Below are positions 10,891 through 24,378 of a DNA stretch of 64,000 nucleotides, piece by piece (the stretch's first letter is position 1; each line of letters begins with the position of its first letter). The stretch is from Amphiduros pacificus (lineage: Eukaryota; Annelida; Polychaeta; Phyllodocida; Hesionidae). Made by a program: the position numbers and the translations under genes. Below the pieces are notes generated by a model. The model was not told where the DNA came from, did not search any database, and worked only from the letters and a program-made list of their open reading frames with translations. The stretch spans positions 43,240,725 through 43,304,724 of the forward strand of contig OX439003.1 of assembly GCA_949316495.1 (NCBI GenBank), in the 5' to 3' direction.

Positions 10891-12772
10891 TAATGATATC
10901 CCTGCCTGTCAAGTAGAGTTCTATGTTGTCTGCGGTAGTAATAAATAAGAAGTAATAAATTTATGATATTATTGTCAGTGCCAATAGTGAAGGAAACTGC
11001 CTATTTCAAAGACAGTTATTTGACGTCAGACATTGTACTTAGACATTAGTACTTAGACCTCACTTCCAATGAATACTGTTTAAATTTTGTAGTGAGTTAT
11101 AAGCTCAATGGTCATACAAGTACACAACCCACTTTTATGACTAAATATACATATATTTCGTAATTCAATGTATGTGAATGACAAAAAAACATATAACACA
11201 ACCATATGGTTTGAGTCACGCCACATCCCCTCACATTTATATAACAGACATATTTTACTCAATTACAGATTCTGTTCGTAACTCTGAAGCTGTTCAGATT
11301 TGTTTTGAAAATATTTCTATCTGCTCTTTCCATTTCAAGGTTCAGTGTCTGGTGTCAAATTTAAGAAATTACTTCAGATTAACTCAACATCCTTCTATGG
11401 ACAACTAACACAGGTTTGTTGATTGTTTAAAAGAAATACACATTCAACCAATGTTTATTAACTATTTTACTTACGTTTTTGGGAAGCCGAGGTGCAGGGT
11501 GTGTCGTTTATGGTTTTGTGCACTGTGCTGTCTGGTGTGAAGACTTCTCTATCTCTGTATTTGTGCATGAGAGATCTGGCCATCAACTAGTCACGCAACA
11601 ATACATCGAACACTATCTTTCTCCAAGTGTTATGAAGTCACAAACCAATATTATTATGTCTTGAAGAATTTATTGCTCAGAAGTGTTGTGATTTGTACAA
11701 ATTTATCTTGAAGATACCTATTAATTGAACAGTTGTAGTCTCCTAATAGAAGACCTGTCATGATTTTTACAACCAATCATTCCATACTAATCAAGGACAC
11801 CTCTTTCAAAGTATGTGAACTGGAACTTGTTCAGAATTCTAAGTCAACAACACAGTAACGAATCAGTACCCCTGACCCTGCATGCAATTCCCACTCAGTG
11901 GTGAACTTCTGATAACCATGTAAACATATTGTGAATCCTTCAAAGTATCTGATATATCTGAAGATTCTTATTGCATATAGCTATGTTTCTCAGCACATTA
12001 TATGAACCCAAAAAAGCTCATGTTTGCCAGACCAAATCATATGGTAAGTACAAAATAAAAATCTGTTTTGGGAATAGTGAAAACATTAAAAGACTTATAG
12101 GTGAAATAAACTGCTTGAAATTAAATGACATTAAAATCAACTTTATTCACCACTAGAAGCCAAGATTTCTTGCCTACAAAGTCCCAGATGCTTGAGATAT
12201 TTTAACACACCAGGTGGTAGCATGGCCCACACGAGCAGTGAGAATTATATTGGATATTTCAATACATTTACACAGTCATATAGATCGACGATTATCATGT
12301 GGACCATACCAAACAAACACATTTTCATAAATATTCTATTCATAGTCTACATAAATAAAACTATTTTGGAACAATTTCCTTTTGCACATTTTGTATATTT
12401 ATTTGCATTTGATAATATTTTATTTTGTTTTGATGTGGGAGAATTTTGAAACGGTCTGAGATGTTTTATGAATAAGTCTGATGCAAGACCATATTTGCTA
12501 ATTCTACATCATGAAACCCATTTCACAATGGTCTGATTATATTCTTTCAACCTCAAAAATGGGAAGATTCGCCGATCCATATTTTGTTTACATTTCAAAC
12601 GAATACTATTGAAGATTTTCAAAGTGCAACAAATCAGATATCTCTGTATCAACCATATAATAATCAGTCAATTTTGCCAAGTCATGTATCACAGTTATTA
12701 GCTAATTTCCTTTTGAGTACAACTATATCTCAACTTATTGAACAAATTATTGAAGAGGACAACTGGTTTGAA
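10891..12772. other. Intergenic, nothing recognised
   Basis: AT-rich sequence with short open frames only. No domain, TIR or tandem repeat was recognised. Confidence 0.55.
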
Positions 12773-13006
12773 TGTTTATTTATGTACGTGAAGCTCGTCC
12801 TACATTCACTTTCGTCCCATATTCGTCCCACATTCGTCCCACATTCGTCCCATATTCAGTTTGTCAATTTTTGGCCCGTATACCCATCAGACTATAACAG
12901 GAAGGTCAAGATCTTTCTGGGGGGACCCCTTTAAAGGTCAGAGGCCTTTTACCCTGACAAACATATGAAATATAAGTGGGAAAAGAAAGAGAAGACTAAA
13001 GTGACG

Positions 13007-13684
13007 AGATGCCGATTTTCGCCGTTAAATTCCCCCCTTTTTTCAATTGGAATATTAAGATAGGGGGGTTTATGATTTTTTGGAACCAAAACCATTTTGG
13101 TGCGAGACCGGTTTTGATGTGCTAGAGACCCGTAAATCGGAGAAAACCGGGAATTTTGCCCATTATTTTATGTTTGGGTACCCAGATGCCGATTTTCGCT
13201 GTTAAATTCCCCCCTTTTTTCAATTGGAATATTAAGCTAGGGGGGTTTATGATTTTTTGGAACCAAAACCATTTTGGTGCGAGACCGGTTTTGATGTGCT
13301 AGAGACCCGTAAATCGGAGAAAACCGGGAATTTTGCCCATTATTTTGTGTTTGGGTACCCAGATGCCGATTTTCGCCGTTAAATTCCCCCCTTTTTTCAA
13401 TTGGAATATTAAGCTACGGGGGGTCTCTGATTTTTCTGAACCAAAACCATTTTGGTGCGAGACCGGTTTTAATATGCTAGAGACCCGTAAATTGGAGAAA
13501 ACCTGGAATTTTACCAATTTTTTTTGTGTTTGGGTACCTGGATGCCGATTTTCGTCGTTAAATTCCCCCCTTTTTTCAATTGGAATATTAAGCTACGGGG
13601 GGTCTCTGATTTTTCTGAACCAAAACCATTTTGGTGCGAGACCGATTTTAATATGCTAGAGACCCGTAAATCGGGGAAAAACTA
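13007..13684 (+). repeat. 178-bp satellite, forward block (about 3.8 units)
   Basis: GATGCCGATTTTCG recurs at 13007, 13185, 13362 and 13541, a period of 177-179 bp. Each unit has a C6 run and a G6 run around AATTGGAATATTAAGC, which can fold on itself, and ends GAGACCCGTAAATCGG. Short open frames here are satellite sequence. Confidence 0.95.
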
Positions 13685-16600
13685 CGGATCTCTAGCACAT
13701 CAAAACCGGTCTCGCAACAAAATGGTTTTGGTTCCAAAAAATCATAAACTCCCCTAGCTTAATATTCCAATTGAAAAAAGGGGGGAATTTAACGGCAAAA
13801 ATCGGCATTCGGGTACCTAAACATTAATTTTTTTATTGAAGTTCACCGTTTTCTCCGATTTACGGGTCTCTAGCACATCAAAACCAGTCTCGCACCAAAA
13901 TGGTTTTGGTTCAGAAAAATCGTAGACCCCCCTAGCTTAATATTCCAATTGAAAAAAGGGGGGAATTTAACGGCGAAAATCGGCATCCGGGTATCCAAAC
14001 ACAAAATAATGGGCAAAATTCCCGGTTTTCTCCGATTTACGGGTCTCTAGCACATCAAAACCGGTCTCGCACCAAAATGGTTTTGGTTCAGAAAAATCAG
14101 AGACCCCCCTAGCTTAATATTCCAATTGAAAAAGGGGGGGAATTTAACAGCGAAAATCGGCATCCGGGTACCCAAACACAAAAAAATGGGTAAAATTCCA
14201 GGTTTTCTTCGATTTACGGGTCTCTAGCATATCAAAACCGGTCTCGCACCAAAATGGTTTTGGTTTTAAAAAATCATAGACCCCCCTAGCTTAATATTCC
14301 AATTGAAAAAAGGGGGGAATTGAATGGCGAAAATCGGCATCCAGGTATCCAAACACAAAATAATGGGCAAAATTCCGGGTTTTCTCGTTTTCCTGGTCTC
14401 TAGCACATCAAAACCAGTCACGCACCAAAATAGTTTTTGTTCCAAAAAATCTTAAACCCCCCTAGCTTAATATTCAAATTGAAAAAAGGGGGGAATTTAA
14501 CGGCGAAAGTTGGCATCCAGGTACTTGAACATATTTTTTTTTATGAAGTTCACCGTTTTTCCCCGATTTACGGGTCTCTACCATATTAAAACCGGTCTCG
14601 CACCAAAATGGTTTTGGTTAAAAAAAATCATAGACCCCCTAGCTTAATATTCCAATTGAAAAAAGGGGGGAATTTAACGGCAAAAATATGCATCCGGGTA
14701 CCCAAACACAAAAATGGTTAAAATTCCAGGTTTTCTCCAATTTACGGGTCTCTAGCATATCAAAACCGGTCTCGCACCAAAATGGTTTTGGTTTAAAAAA
14801 ATCATAGACCCCCTAGCTTAATATTCCAATTGAAAAAAGGGGGGAATTTAACGGCGAAAATCGGCATCCGGGTACCCAAACACAAAATAATGGGTAAAAT
14901 TGCCGGTTTTCTCAGATTTACGGGTCTCTAGCATATTAAAACCGGTTTCGCACCAAAATGGTTTTGGTTCAGAAAAATCATAGACCCCCATAGCTTAATA
15001 TTCCAATTGAAAAAAGGGGGGAATTTAACGGCGAAAATCGTTATCCAGGTACTTGAACATAAATTTTTTTTATGAAGTTCACCGTTTTTCCCCGATTTAC
15101 GGGACTCTAGCATATTAAAACCGGTCTCGCACCAAAATGGTTTTTGGTTCAGAAAAATCATAGACCCCCCTAGCTAAATATTCCAATTGAAAAAAGGGGG
15201 GAATTTAATGGCGAAAATCGGCATCCGGGTACCCAAACACAAAATAATGGGTAAAATTGCCGGTTTTCTCAGATTTACGGGTCTCTAGCATATTAAAACC
15301 GGTTTCGCACCAAAATGGTTTTGGTTCAGAAAAATCATAGACCCCCATAGCTTAATATTCCAATTGAAAAAAGGGGGGAATTTAACGGCGAAAATCGTTA
15401 TCCAGGTACTTGAACATAAATTTTTTTTATGAAGTTCACCGTTTTTCCCCGATTTACGGGACTCTAGCATATTAAAACCGGTCTCGCACCAAAATGGTTT
15501 TTGGTTCAGAAAAATCATAGACCCCCCCTAGCTTAATATTCCAATTGAAAAAAGGGGGGAATTTAACAGCGAAAATCGGCATCCGGGTACCCAAACACAA
15601 AAAAATGGGTAAAATTGCCGGTTTTCTTCGATTTACGGGTCTCTAGCATATCAAAGCCGGTCTCGCACCAAAATGGTTTTGGTTTAAAAAAATCATAGAC
15701 CCCCCTAGCTTAATATTCCAATTGAAAAAAGGGGGGAATTTAATGGCGAAAATCGGCATCCAGGTATCCAAACACAAAATAATGGGCAAAATTCCGGGTT
15801 TTCTCGTTTTCCCGGTCTCTAGCACATCAAAACCAGTCTCGCACCAAAATAGTTTTTGTTCCAAAAAATCTTAAACCCCCCTAGCTTAATATTCAAATTG
15901 AAAAAAGGGGGGAATTTAACGGCGAAAGTTGGCATCCAGGTACTTGAACATATTTTTTTTTATGAAGTTCACCGTTTTTCCCCGATTTACGGGTCTCTAC
16001 CATATTAAAACCGGTCTCGCACCAAAATGGTTTTGGTTAAAAAAAATCATAGACCCCCCTAGCTTAATATTCCAATTGAAAAAAGGGGGGAATTTAACGG
16101 CAAAAATATGCATCCGGGTACCCAAACACAAAAAATGGTTAAAATTCCAGGTTTTCTCCAATTTACGGGTCTCTAGCATATCAAAACCGGTCTCGCACCA
16201 AAATGGTTTTGGTTTTAAAAAATCATAGACCCCACTAGCTTAATATTCAAATTGAAAAAAGGGGGGAATTTAACGGCGAAAATCGGCATCCGGGTACCCA
16301 AACACAAAATAATGGGTAAAATTGCCGGTTTTCTCAGATTTACGGGTCTCTAGCATATTAAAACCGGTTTCGCACCAAAATGGTTTTGGTTCAGAAAAAT
16401 CATAGAGCCCCATAGCTTAATATTCCAATTGAAAAAAGGGGGGAATTTAACGGCGAAAATCGTTATCCAGGTACTTGAACATAAATTTTTTTTATGAAGT
16501 TCACCGTTTTTCCCCGATTTACGGGACTCTAGCATATTAAAACCAGTCTCGCACCAAAATGGTTTTTGGTTCAGAAAAATCATAGACCCCCCTAGCTTAA

Positions 16601-19600
16601 TATTCCAATTGAAAAAAGGGGGGAATTTAACGGCGAAAATCGGCATCCGGGTACCCAAACACAAAATAATGGGTAAAATTGCCGGTTTTCTCAGATTTAC
16701 GGGTCTCTAGCATATTAAAACCGGTTTCGCACCAAAATGGTTTTGGTTCAGAAAAATCATAGACCCCCATAGCTTAATATTCCAATTGAAAAAAGGGGGG
16801 AATTTAACGGCGAAAATCGTTATCCAGGTACTTGAACATAAATTTTTTTTATGAAGTTCACCGTTTTTCCCCGATTTACGGGACTCTAGCATATTAAAAC
16901 CGGTCTCGCACCAAAATGGTTTTTGGTTCAGAAAAATCATAGACCCCCCCTAGCTTAATATTCCAATTGAAAAAAGGGGGGAATTTAACAGCGAAAATCG
17001 GCATCCGGGTACCCAAACACAAAAAAATGGGTAAAATTCCAGGTTTTCTTCGATTTACGGGTCTCTAGCATATCAAAACCGGTCTCGCACCAAAATGGTT
17101 TTGGTTTTAAAAAATCATAGACCCCCCTAGCTTAATATTCCAATTGAAAAAAGGGGGGAATTTAATGGCGAAAATCGGCATCCAGGTATCCAAACACAAA
17201 ATAATGGGCAAAATTCCGGGTTTTCTCGTTTTCCCGGTCTCTAGCACATCAAAACCAGTCTCGCACCAAAATAGTTTTTGTTCCAAAAAATCTTAAACCC
17301 CCCTAGCTTAATATTCAAATTGAAAAAAGGGGGGAATTTAACGGCGAAAGTTGGCATCCAGGTACTTGAACATATTTTTTTTTATGAAGTTCACCGTTTT
17401 TCCCCGATTTATGGGTCTCTACCATATTAAAACCGGTCTCGCACCAAAATGGTTTTGGTTAAAAAAAATCATAGACCCCCCTAGCTTAATATTCCAATTG
17501 AAAAAAGGGGGGAATTTAACGGCGAAAATATGCATCCGGGTACCCAAACACAAAAAATGGTTAAAATTCCAGGTTTTCTCCGATTTACGGGTCTCTAGCA
17601 TATTAAAACCGGTCTCGCACCAAAATGGTTTTGGTTTAAAAAAATCGAAGACCCCCCTAGCTTAATATTCCAATTGAAAAAAGGGGGGAATTTAACGGCG
17701 AAAATCGGCATCCGGGTACCCAAACACAAAATAATGGGTAAAATTGCCGGTTTTCTCAGATTTACGGGTCTCTAGCATATTAAAACCGGTTTCGCACCAA
17801 AATGGTTTTGGTTCAGAAAAATCATAGACCCCCATAGCTTAATATTCCAATTGAAAAAAGGGGGGAATTTAACGGCGAAAATCGGCATCCAGGTACTTGA
17901 ACATAAATTTTTTTTATGAAGTTCACCGTTTTTCCCCGATTTACGGGACTCTAGCATATTAAAACCGGTCTCGCACCAAAATGGTTTTTGGTTCAGAAAA
18001 ATCATAGACCCCCATAGCTTAATATTCCAATTGAAAAAAGGGGGGAATTTAACGGCGAAAATCGGCATCCGGGTACCCAAACACAAAATAATGGGTAAAA
18101 TTGCCGGTTTTCTCAGATTTACGGGTCTCTAGCATATTAAAACCGGTTTCGCACCAAAATGGTTTTGGTTCAGAAAAATCATAGACCCCCATAGCTTAAT
18201 ATTCCAATTGAAAAAAGGGGGGAATTTAACGGCGAAAATCGGCATCCAGGTACTTGAACATAAATTTTTTTTATGAAGTTCACCGTTTTTCCCCGATTTA
18301 CGGGACTCTAGCATATTAAAACCGGTCTCGCACCAAAATGGTTTTTGGTTCAGAAAAATCATAGACCCCCCCTAGCTTAATATTCGAATTGAAAAAAGGG
18401 GGGAATTTAACAGCGAAAATCGGCATCCGGGTACCCAAACACAAAAAAATGGGTAAAATTCCAGGTTTTCTTCGATTTACGGGTCTCTAGCATATCAAAA
18501 CCGGTCTCGCACCAAAATGGTTTTGGTTAAAAAAATCATAGACCCCCCTAGCTTAATATTCCAATTGATAAAAAGGGGGAATTTAATGGCGAAAATCGGC
18601 ATCCAGGTATCCAAACACAAAATAATGGGCAAAATTCCGGGTTTTCTCGTTTTCCCGGTCTCTAGCACATCAAAACCAGTCTCGCACCAAAATAGTTTTT
18701 GTTCGAAAAAATCTTAAACCCCCCTAGCTTAATATTCAAATTGAAAAAAGGGGGGAATTTAACGGCGAAAGTTGGCATCCAGGTACTTGAACATATTTTT
18801 TTTTATGAAGTTCACCGTTTTTCCCCGATTTACGGGTCTCTACCATATTAAAACCGGTCTCGCACCAAAATGGTTTTGGTTAAAAAAAATCATAGACCCC
18901 CCTAGCTTAATATTCCAATTGAAAAAAGGGGGGAATTTAACGGCGAAAATATGCATCCGGGTACCCAAACACAAAAAATGGTTAAAATTCCAGGTTTTCT
19001 CCAATTTACGGGTCTCTAGCATATCAAAACCGGTCTCGCACCAAAATGGTTTTGGTTTAAAAAAATCGAAGACCCCCCTAGCTTAATATTCCAATTGAAA
19101 AAAGGGGGGAATTTAACGGCGAAAATCGGCATCCGGGTACCCAAACACAAAATAATGGGTAAAATTGCCGGTTTTCTCAGATTTACGGGTCTCTAGCATA
19201 TTAAAACCGGTTTCGCACCAAAATGGTTTTGGTTCAGAAAAATCATAGACCCCCATAGCTTAATATTCCAATTGAAAAAAGGGGGGAATTTAACGGCGAA
19301 AATCGGCATCCAGGTACTTGAACATAAATTTTTTTTATGAAGTTCACCGTTTTTCCCCGATTTACGGGACTCTAGCATATTAAAACCGGTCTCGCACCAA
19401 AATGGTTTTTGGTTCAGAAAAATCATAGACCCCCATAGCTTAATATTCCAATTGAAAAAAGGGGGGAATTTAACGGCGAAAATCGGCATCCGGGTACCCA
19501 AACACAAAATAATGGGTAAAATTGCCGGTTTTCTCAGATTTACGGGTCTCTAGCATATTAAAACCGGTTTCGCACCAAAATGGTTTTGGTTCAGAAAAAT

Positions 19601-20014
19601 CATAGACCCCCATAGCTTAATATTCCAATTGAAAAAAGGGGGGAATTTAACGGCGAAAATCGGCATCCAGGTACTTGAACATAAATTTTTTTTATGAAGT
19701 TCACCGTTTTTCCCCGATTTACGGGACTCTAGCATATTAAAACCGGTCTCGCACCAAAATGGTTTTTGGTTCAGAAAAATCATAGACCCCCCCTAGCTTA
19801 ATATTCCAATTGAAAAAAGGGGGGAATTTAACAGCGAAAATCGGCATCCGGGTACCCAAACACAAAAAAATGGGTTAAATTCCAGGTTTTCTTCGATTTA
19901 CGGGTCTCTAGCATATCAAAACCGGTCTCGCACCAAAATGGTTTTGGTTAAAAAAATCATAGACCCCCCTAGCTTAATATTCCAATTGAAAAAAAGGGGG
20001 AATTCAACGGCAAT
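13685..20014 (-). repeat. 178-bp satellite, inverted block (about 35 units) with 1.42-kb higher-order period
   Basis: The same 178 bp unit runs in reverse orientation from 13685 to the right arm. Variant units recur every 1421-1422 bp, about eight units: one distinctive variant starts near 15929, 17351 and 18772. A 357 bp two-unit period is also visible (14928 and 15285). This indicates recent block amplification. Confidence 0.93.
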
Positions 20015-20429
20015 AATCGGATACTCATCACTTTAGTCTTCTCTTTCTTTTCGTGCTTATATTTTATATTTTTGTCAGGGTAAAAGGGCCCTGACCTTTT
20101 TAAAGGCCTCTGACCTTTAATGGGGTCCCCCCAGAAAGACATTGACCTTCCTGTTATAGTCTGATGGGTGTACGGGTCAAAAATTGACGAACCGAATATG
20201 GGACGAATGTGGGACGAATATGGGACGAAAGTGAATGTGGGACGAGCTTCACGCACATTGTTTATTATCCCCTTTCCACATGGACCCGAAAAGTCTTGCA
20301 TTCATAGACATTTTTCCATCATCCAAACATTCAATATTTTCATTACCTTGATAGAGGATGAACCGATTTACATTTTGTGAAACATTTTTGGCACAGCTTA
20401 CATCAGAAAGGCTTCCATGCCCTAATTAT

Positions 20430-20716
20430 TTGCATGGTTGGAGTGCAAGCTCATCGTTACCAGTTCTGCCAAAGGTCGTTGTTCCCGCCAGGCCTGGAAT
20501 TCACGATACAAGTTCTATCATACGAACTAAAGCCCTTGTCAACGCGTTGATTGGGTGGATTATCGTAGCTTGGAGTAATTACTCCTAGATCGTAGCAAAT
20601 ACCTGTGATATGACAGTGAATCATCACTATATCTGATACAGTGAATCATCACTATATCTGATACAAGTAGGTTTAGTCAAAACCTTTTCAAACGTTTAAA
20701 ATGTTGAAAGGGATGT
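20430..20716 (+). mobile_element. Degenerate family-1 SINE
   Basis: Old copy matching the SINE order: GGTCGTTG, CATGATACAA-like, CACTATATCTGATACAAGTA, then GTTGAAAGGGATGTAAAC. An internal CAGTGAATCATCACTATATC block is duplicated. No clear target duplications. Confidence 0.65.
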
Positions 20717-21163
20717 AAACCTCCTTTTTTTCGGCTGAATACAATTTTTCTTCAGATAATGAACAGAAGCAAAGAAGCTGAATTATATACCATATAAGTA
20801 GTTTCAAATATAAATCTGTAAGAGACATACATGAACGTTCAGTTTAAAGCCAGACATGTTAATATTGATCATTTATATCATTACCTTATAAATATTTAGT
20901 GTCATTTTATTTCCTTAGGACACTTCACGGGCCAAGTCCTTCTGAACAAGCGTCAGTATTCTGAGTGATGTCACTCGTGAAGCAGAGTCAGTGTAAGAGT
21001 ATGTACATTTGACTACAGAATAAAGATGCTGCATCTCTAATCAATTCAAAAATGGATAGATGGCACATGAAAGACAAAAATGGCAGGTACCATATGCGTT
21101 CACTTCTTTTAATGTTTGTATTTGATACTTTTTTTCCAAATATACCTCTATGTATGTATGTAT

Positions 21164-21165
<2 letters not shown>

Positions 21166-21233
<68 letters not shown>
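21166..21233. repeat. (TA)n microsatellite with short (CA)n
   Basis: About 60 bp of alternating TA followed by ACACACAC. Confidence 0.95.
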
Positions 21234-23428
21234 TTTTTTCCCTTGATAAATCACTTTTTAAATGATCTGGAGGGACTTACTAACTTACTAATATATACTT
21301 GGTAGATACAATAATAATATAATAATATTATATATCATTTATTGAGATTTGTAAAATACATTTCAATAAGTACATTCAAAACAATAGAAAAAAAGAGAAA
21401 CTAAAAACTACTCAGTTGAGATCTGGTAAATAATGTATCTAGCCCATTACGTGTTTTTCCCTGAAGCATACCTGACAAAAAGAGGAAAGTCTCAGGTTAG
21501 GGTACCAGCGTAGAGACTAAAATTATGAGCTGGCATCCTGCTGGGAACACTTGCTTGCTGAGATTAGTACTCAGATTAGTGGGGTGTGTGGTCACTTTCA
21601 CAAGTCTAAAATGGTGGGCTAATCACTGAACACACATCTGAGCATTATTACTAAACATGTTTCTTTAATCAAATTGTGATTTTATTTGACAATTAAAATA
21701 ATGATTGCCATATTTGAATTTATTTCAAATATAGAAATTCTAATTCTATATTGTTAATAGTGTTTAACAACTGTGAAACCAGAGAATTATTTAGAGGCAT
21801 TGACACCATTTCCAAGAGGCACATACAGGTGACATGTGACCTGTTGATTTCCATCCTGTCAGTGACTGATATGGTCAAATATTCACAATTCCACATTCTG
21901 AAGATCTTGAATATTGTTTTTGAATATATGATATACCCATCCGATTGAATGTATCTAATAATGAGTATTGTTTGCAGGTATGTTTTAAAGGTTGATGAAT
22001 TGTAACAACACCTTGGATAGGTATAGTCCATGTTTATTTTTAAATGTCAATCAAGGCTATATGTCGAGTGAGCAATCTTGCCATGAGAAAACTGGGTCAA
22101 AGCATATCATCAGACCTGTGAGACACATCATAATGCTGAAACACTTGGAACTATTGCATTGCACTGGATATATTCATAGATTCTCAAGGTTGGCCTCATG
22201 ATTAACTTACTCGAAGTTTAAAGTCTATGATAAAATCTTGAAATTGGATCCATGTTATAATTCTTTTTTGGTCTGAACTAAAATAAATTGGAATATGAAG
22301 ATTTCATATTTGTTTTCTGCATAAAGTTACTATTTTTTATGTTTTCTAAGTTGGCAAAAAACCATTCAAATATGTTCTGACATGCTCAAATTGCTCAAAT
22401 ATTACGTTAAAGGTGTTTCTCCAGAGCCTCCAATGTCTGCTGCAACTTAGGCCTTAGGAATCAAGAGAAGCCTGAAATTCTGGCTTGTTTCTTTTGGCTG
22501 GCCAATGTGAGGTTCCAGTCCACAAATTGATGACTCTTGTAACTTGGTGATCAATACTGTGGAAGTCATTATAGTGTGGTATCCAGGCACTTTCCCATCT
22601 AGTTTTTATTTCTTTTGCTATCATCCCAGTTATTACAGACACTACTATGTTGATCTGATAAATTGTGAGGCCCATTGTATTTTTCTTTTCTTACCATGCT
22701 CTTTATCCATATTCAGTCAGGATCGAGCTCCCACTTTTCCCACCAGATGGAGCGTTTACTTTTAAATGAGATTATTACGCCATCTGGAGTATAATAGATC
22801 AGCATCAGTACAAGCCTTTTCTTTTCAGTCAGTTTATGTCAAAAAGGCAAAAGGATTGTAAAATCTATTCACCCCATCTGATTTATTAAGTAATGATTTC
22901 TCCCTATTTGACTTATCAAGTAATCATTTCTCCCCATTTGGGATTATACAGAAGAACTTGCCATATCCAGCAAGGCAAGGTCTGATGTTTTTGTCCATTG
23001 GTTTCAATGGTGCAGACGAGTTAAAAGCTGTTTTCTGAAGCATTCACATGTGTTTACAAACACCTAGCAAACAAATGTATGAATGGTATCTGTGTAATTC
23101 AAAATGAGGCAAAAGACAATTAGCCATTGAAGGACAGCTCAATCCTGACTGTATTCACTGAATAATAATCAGTCCCAGTTCAAACACAGCATTGTATCCT
23201 TCTTGTAGGAAAGGTTGGAGGACAAAATTAGCAATGTCCTACGTATGCACTACCTGGCAAATAATTAAGACTTCACCACTAGGTGAAAGCACAAGATACA
23301 GAAGACCTCAGAAAGCATTAAAAATTAACAACATTTGTGAAGACAACCTTTAACTTTCATGTCTCACACACTTTGCAGTTAAAAGCACAGTTTATCATGA
23401 TTTGTAGATGTATGTCAATATCTCAGGA
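21234..23428. other. Intergenic, nothing firm
   Basis: Only short open frames, such as 22454-22675 on the minus strand, with no recognisable domain. No TIR or tandem structure was seen. Confidence 0.5.
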
Positions 23429-23441
23429 ACTATAACATTTA

Positions 23442-23752
23442 AGGGCCATAGAGCAGTTGGTTAGAGCGCCAGCTTATTAGCACCAGTTTCTCTGTGGTGA
23501 TCCAAAGGTCGTGGGTTTGAACCCGGGCTTGCCAAGATTCAACTCATGATACAATTTCCCATATGAGCTGAGGCCCGTGCCTTAAGGGTTGACCCGTTGT
23601 CCTTGTAAATCTGTGACCGGGTGGGTTGTCATATCAAGGACTTGCGACATGACAATTCAGTGAGGCAGTACTATATCTGCTACAAGTAGGTCTCATCACG
23701 AAATGACTGAAATACTGTTGAAAGTGATGTAAAACCACAAACAAACAAACAA
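23442..23752 (+). mobile_element. Full-length family-1 SINE
   Basis: A tRNA-like head has an A box near GCAGTTGGTTAGAGCGCC and a B box GGGTTTGAACCC. It is followed by a conserved central/3' domain (TGACCGGGTGGGTTGTCAT to GAAAGTGATGTAAAACC) and a (CAAA)n tail. It is flanked by the 13 bp direct repeat ACTATAACATTTA at 23429-23441 and 23753-23765. Confidence 0.95.
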
Positions 23753-23994
23753 ACTATAACATTTAGCACCATAATGTCTTTATCAAGTTTTCTCTGTTTG
23801 ATGTGAGCTTTAATATGAGCCTAGGATCAAGTCTGTATCAAGTCTTTTTTATATAAGGCTGACTTTGAAGGTCGTGGGGGGCAAGGATCCCAAGGTAAAA
23901 AAAATCCTAAAAAAAGTCTGTGAGCTATTTGGGCCAAGGATCAACTATGGTTCACTTTGATAGTTTGTAATTTAAATAAATTAACTCTCACGCA

Positions 23995-24190
23995 TGCGCA
24001 GAACCAAAAAGTGTAGTCTACATTAAAATCATTCCATAAAGAGGAGAGCTTTATTCTTTGCATAATCATTTCCACATTCTGAACAAAGCCAGATCTTCTA
24101 CTAAAATCACAGTTGACATCACCACCTTCTATCTCATGGGCAACTTGCATGTCCGATAAAATACTTTCAATTTCAGATAAAACCATACGC
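23995..24190 (-). mobile_element. LINE endonuclease-domain remnant
   Basis: The minus-strand frame contains IESILSDMQ, GGDVNCDFSRRSGFV and LSSLWNDFNVDYTF. This matches the apurinic-endonuclease motif of non-LTR retrotransposons, in which GGDxNxDF is catalytic-site sequence. About 60 residues survive and no reverse transcriptase lies next to it. It is a decayed fragment of unknown clade. Confidence 0.5.
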
Positions 24191-24378
24191 TGAGTCTGCA
24201 GTCCTTCTTACCTCCCAAATCACATAGGTAGAGTAGGCAGCTAGGTTAAGGCCCCAGCTCATAGTCGCCAGCGAGTATAGTTCCATATTCCCATTCATGT
24301 CCCCTTAGGCCAGATTACAGCAGAAGTACAAAACCTGCGTAACTATATTGTCCCTGAATCAGTGGGAAAATATACTCA

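Larger units (their letters stand above)
12781..20258. mobile_element. 7.5-kb TIR-bounded element whose interior is a 178-bp satellite
   Basis: The left arm 12781-13006 and right arm 20015-20258 are inverted repeats of each other. They begin near ACGTGAAGCTCGTCC and run through subterminal ATTCGTCCC repeats and CCCATCAGACTATAACAGG to the CTTTAGTC region. The octamer TGTTTATT lies at 12773-12780 and again at 20259-20266, as a target-site duplication would. No coding sequence lies inside. The interior is entirely tandem satellite. An 8 bp duplication would suit a hAT- or P-like non-autonomous DNA element, but the tips match no family I know, so the superfamily is open. Confidence 0.8.

Noticed and set aside
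13299-19783. Many near-identical frames of 60-110 codons
   Set aside because: Each is one or two units of the 178 bp satellite read through; no start context, no domain, and they copy the satellite period.
13007-20014. Regular repeat series that could suggest a CRISPR array
   Set aside because: Units are tandem without unique spacers, in a eukaryotic intron-rich context.
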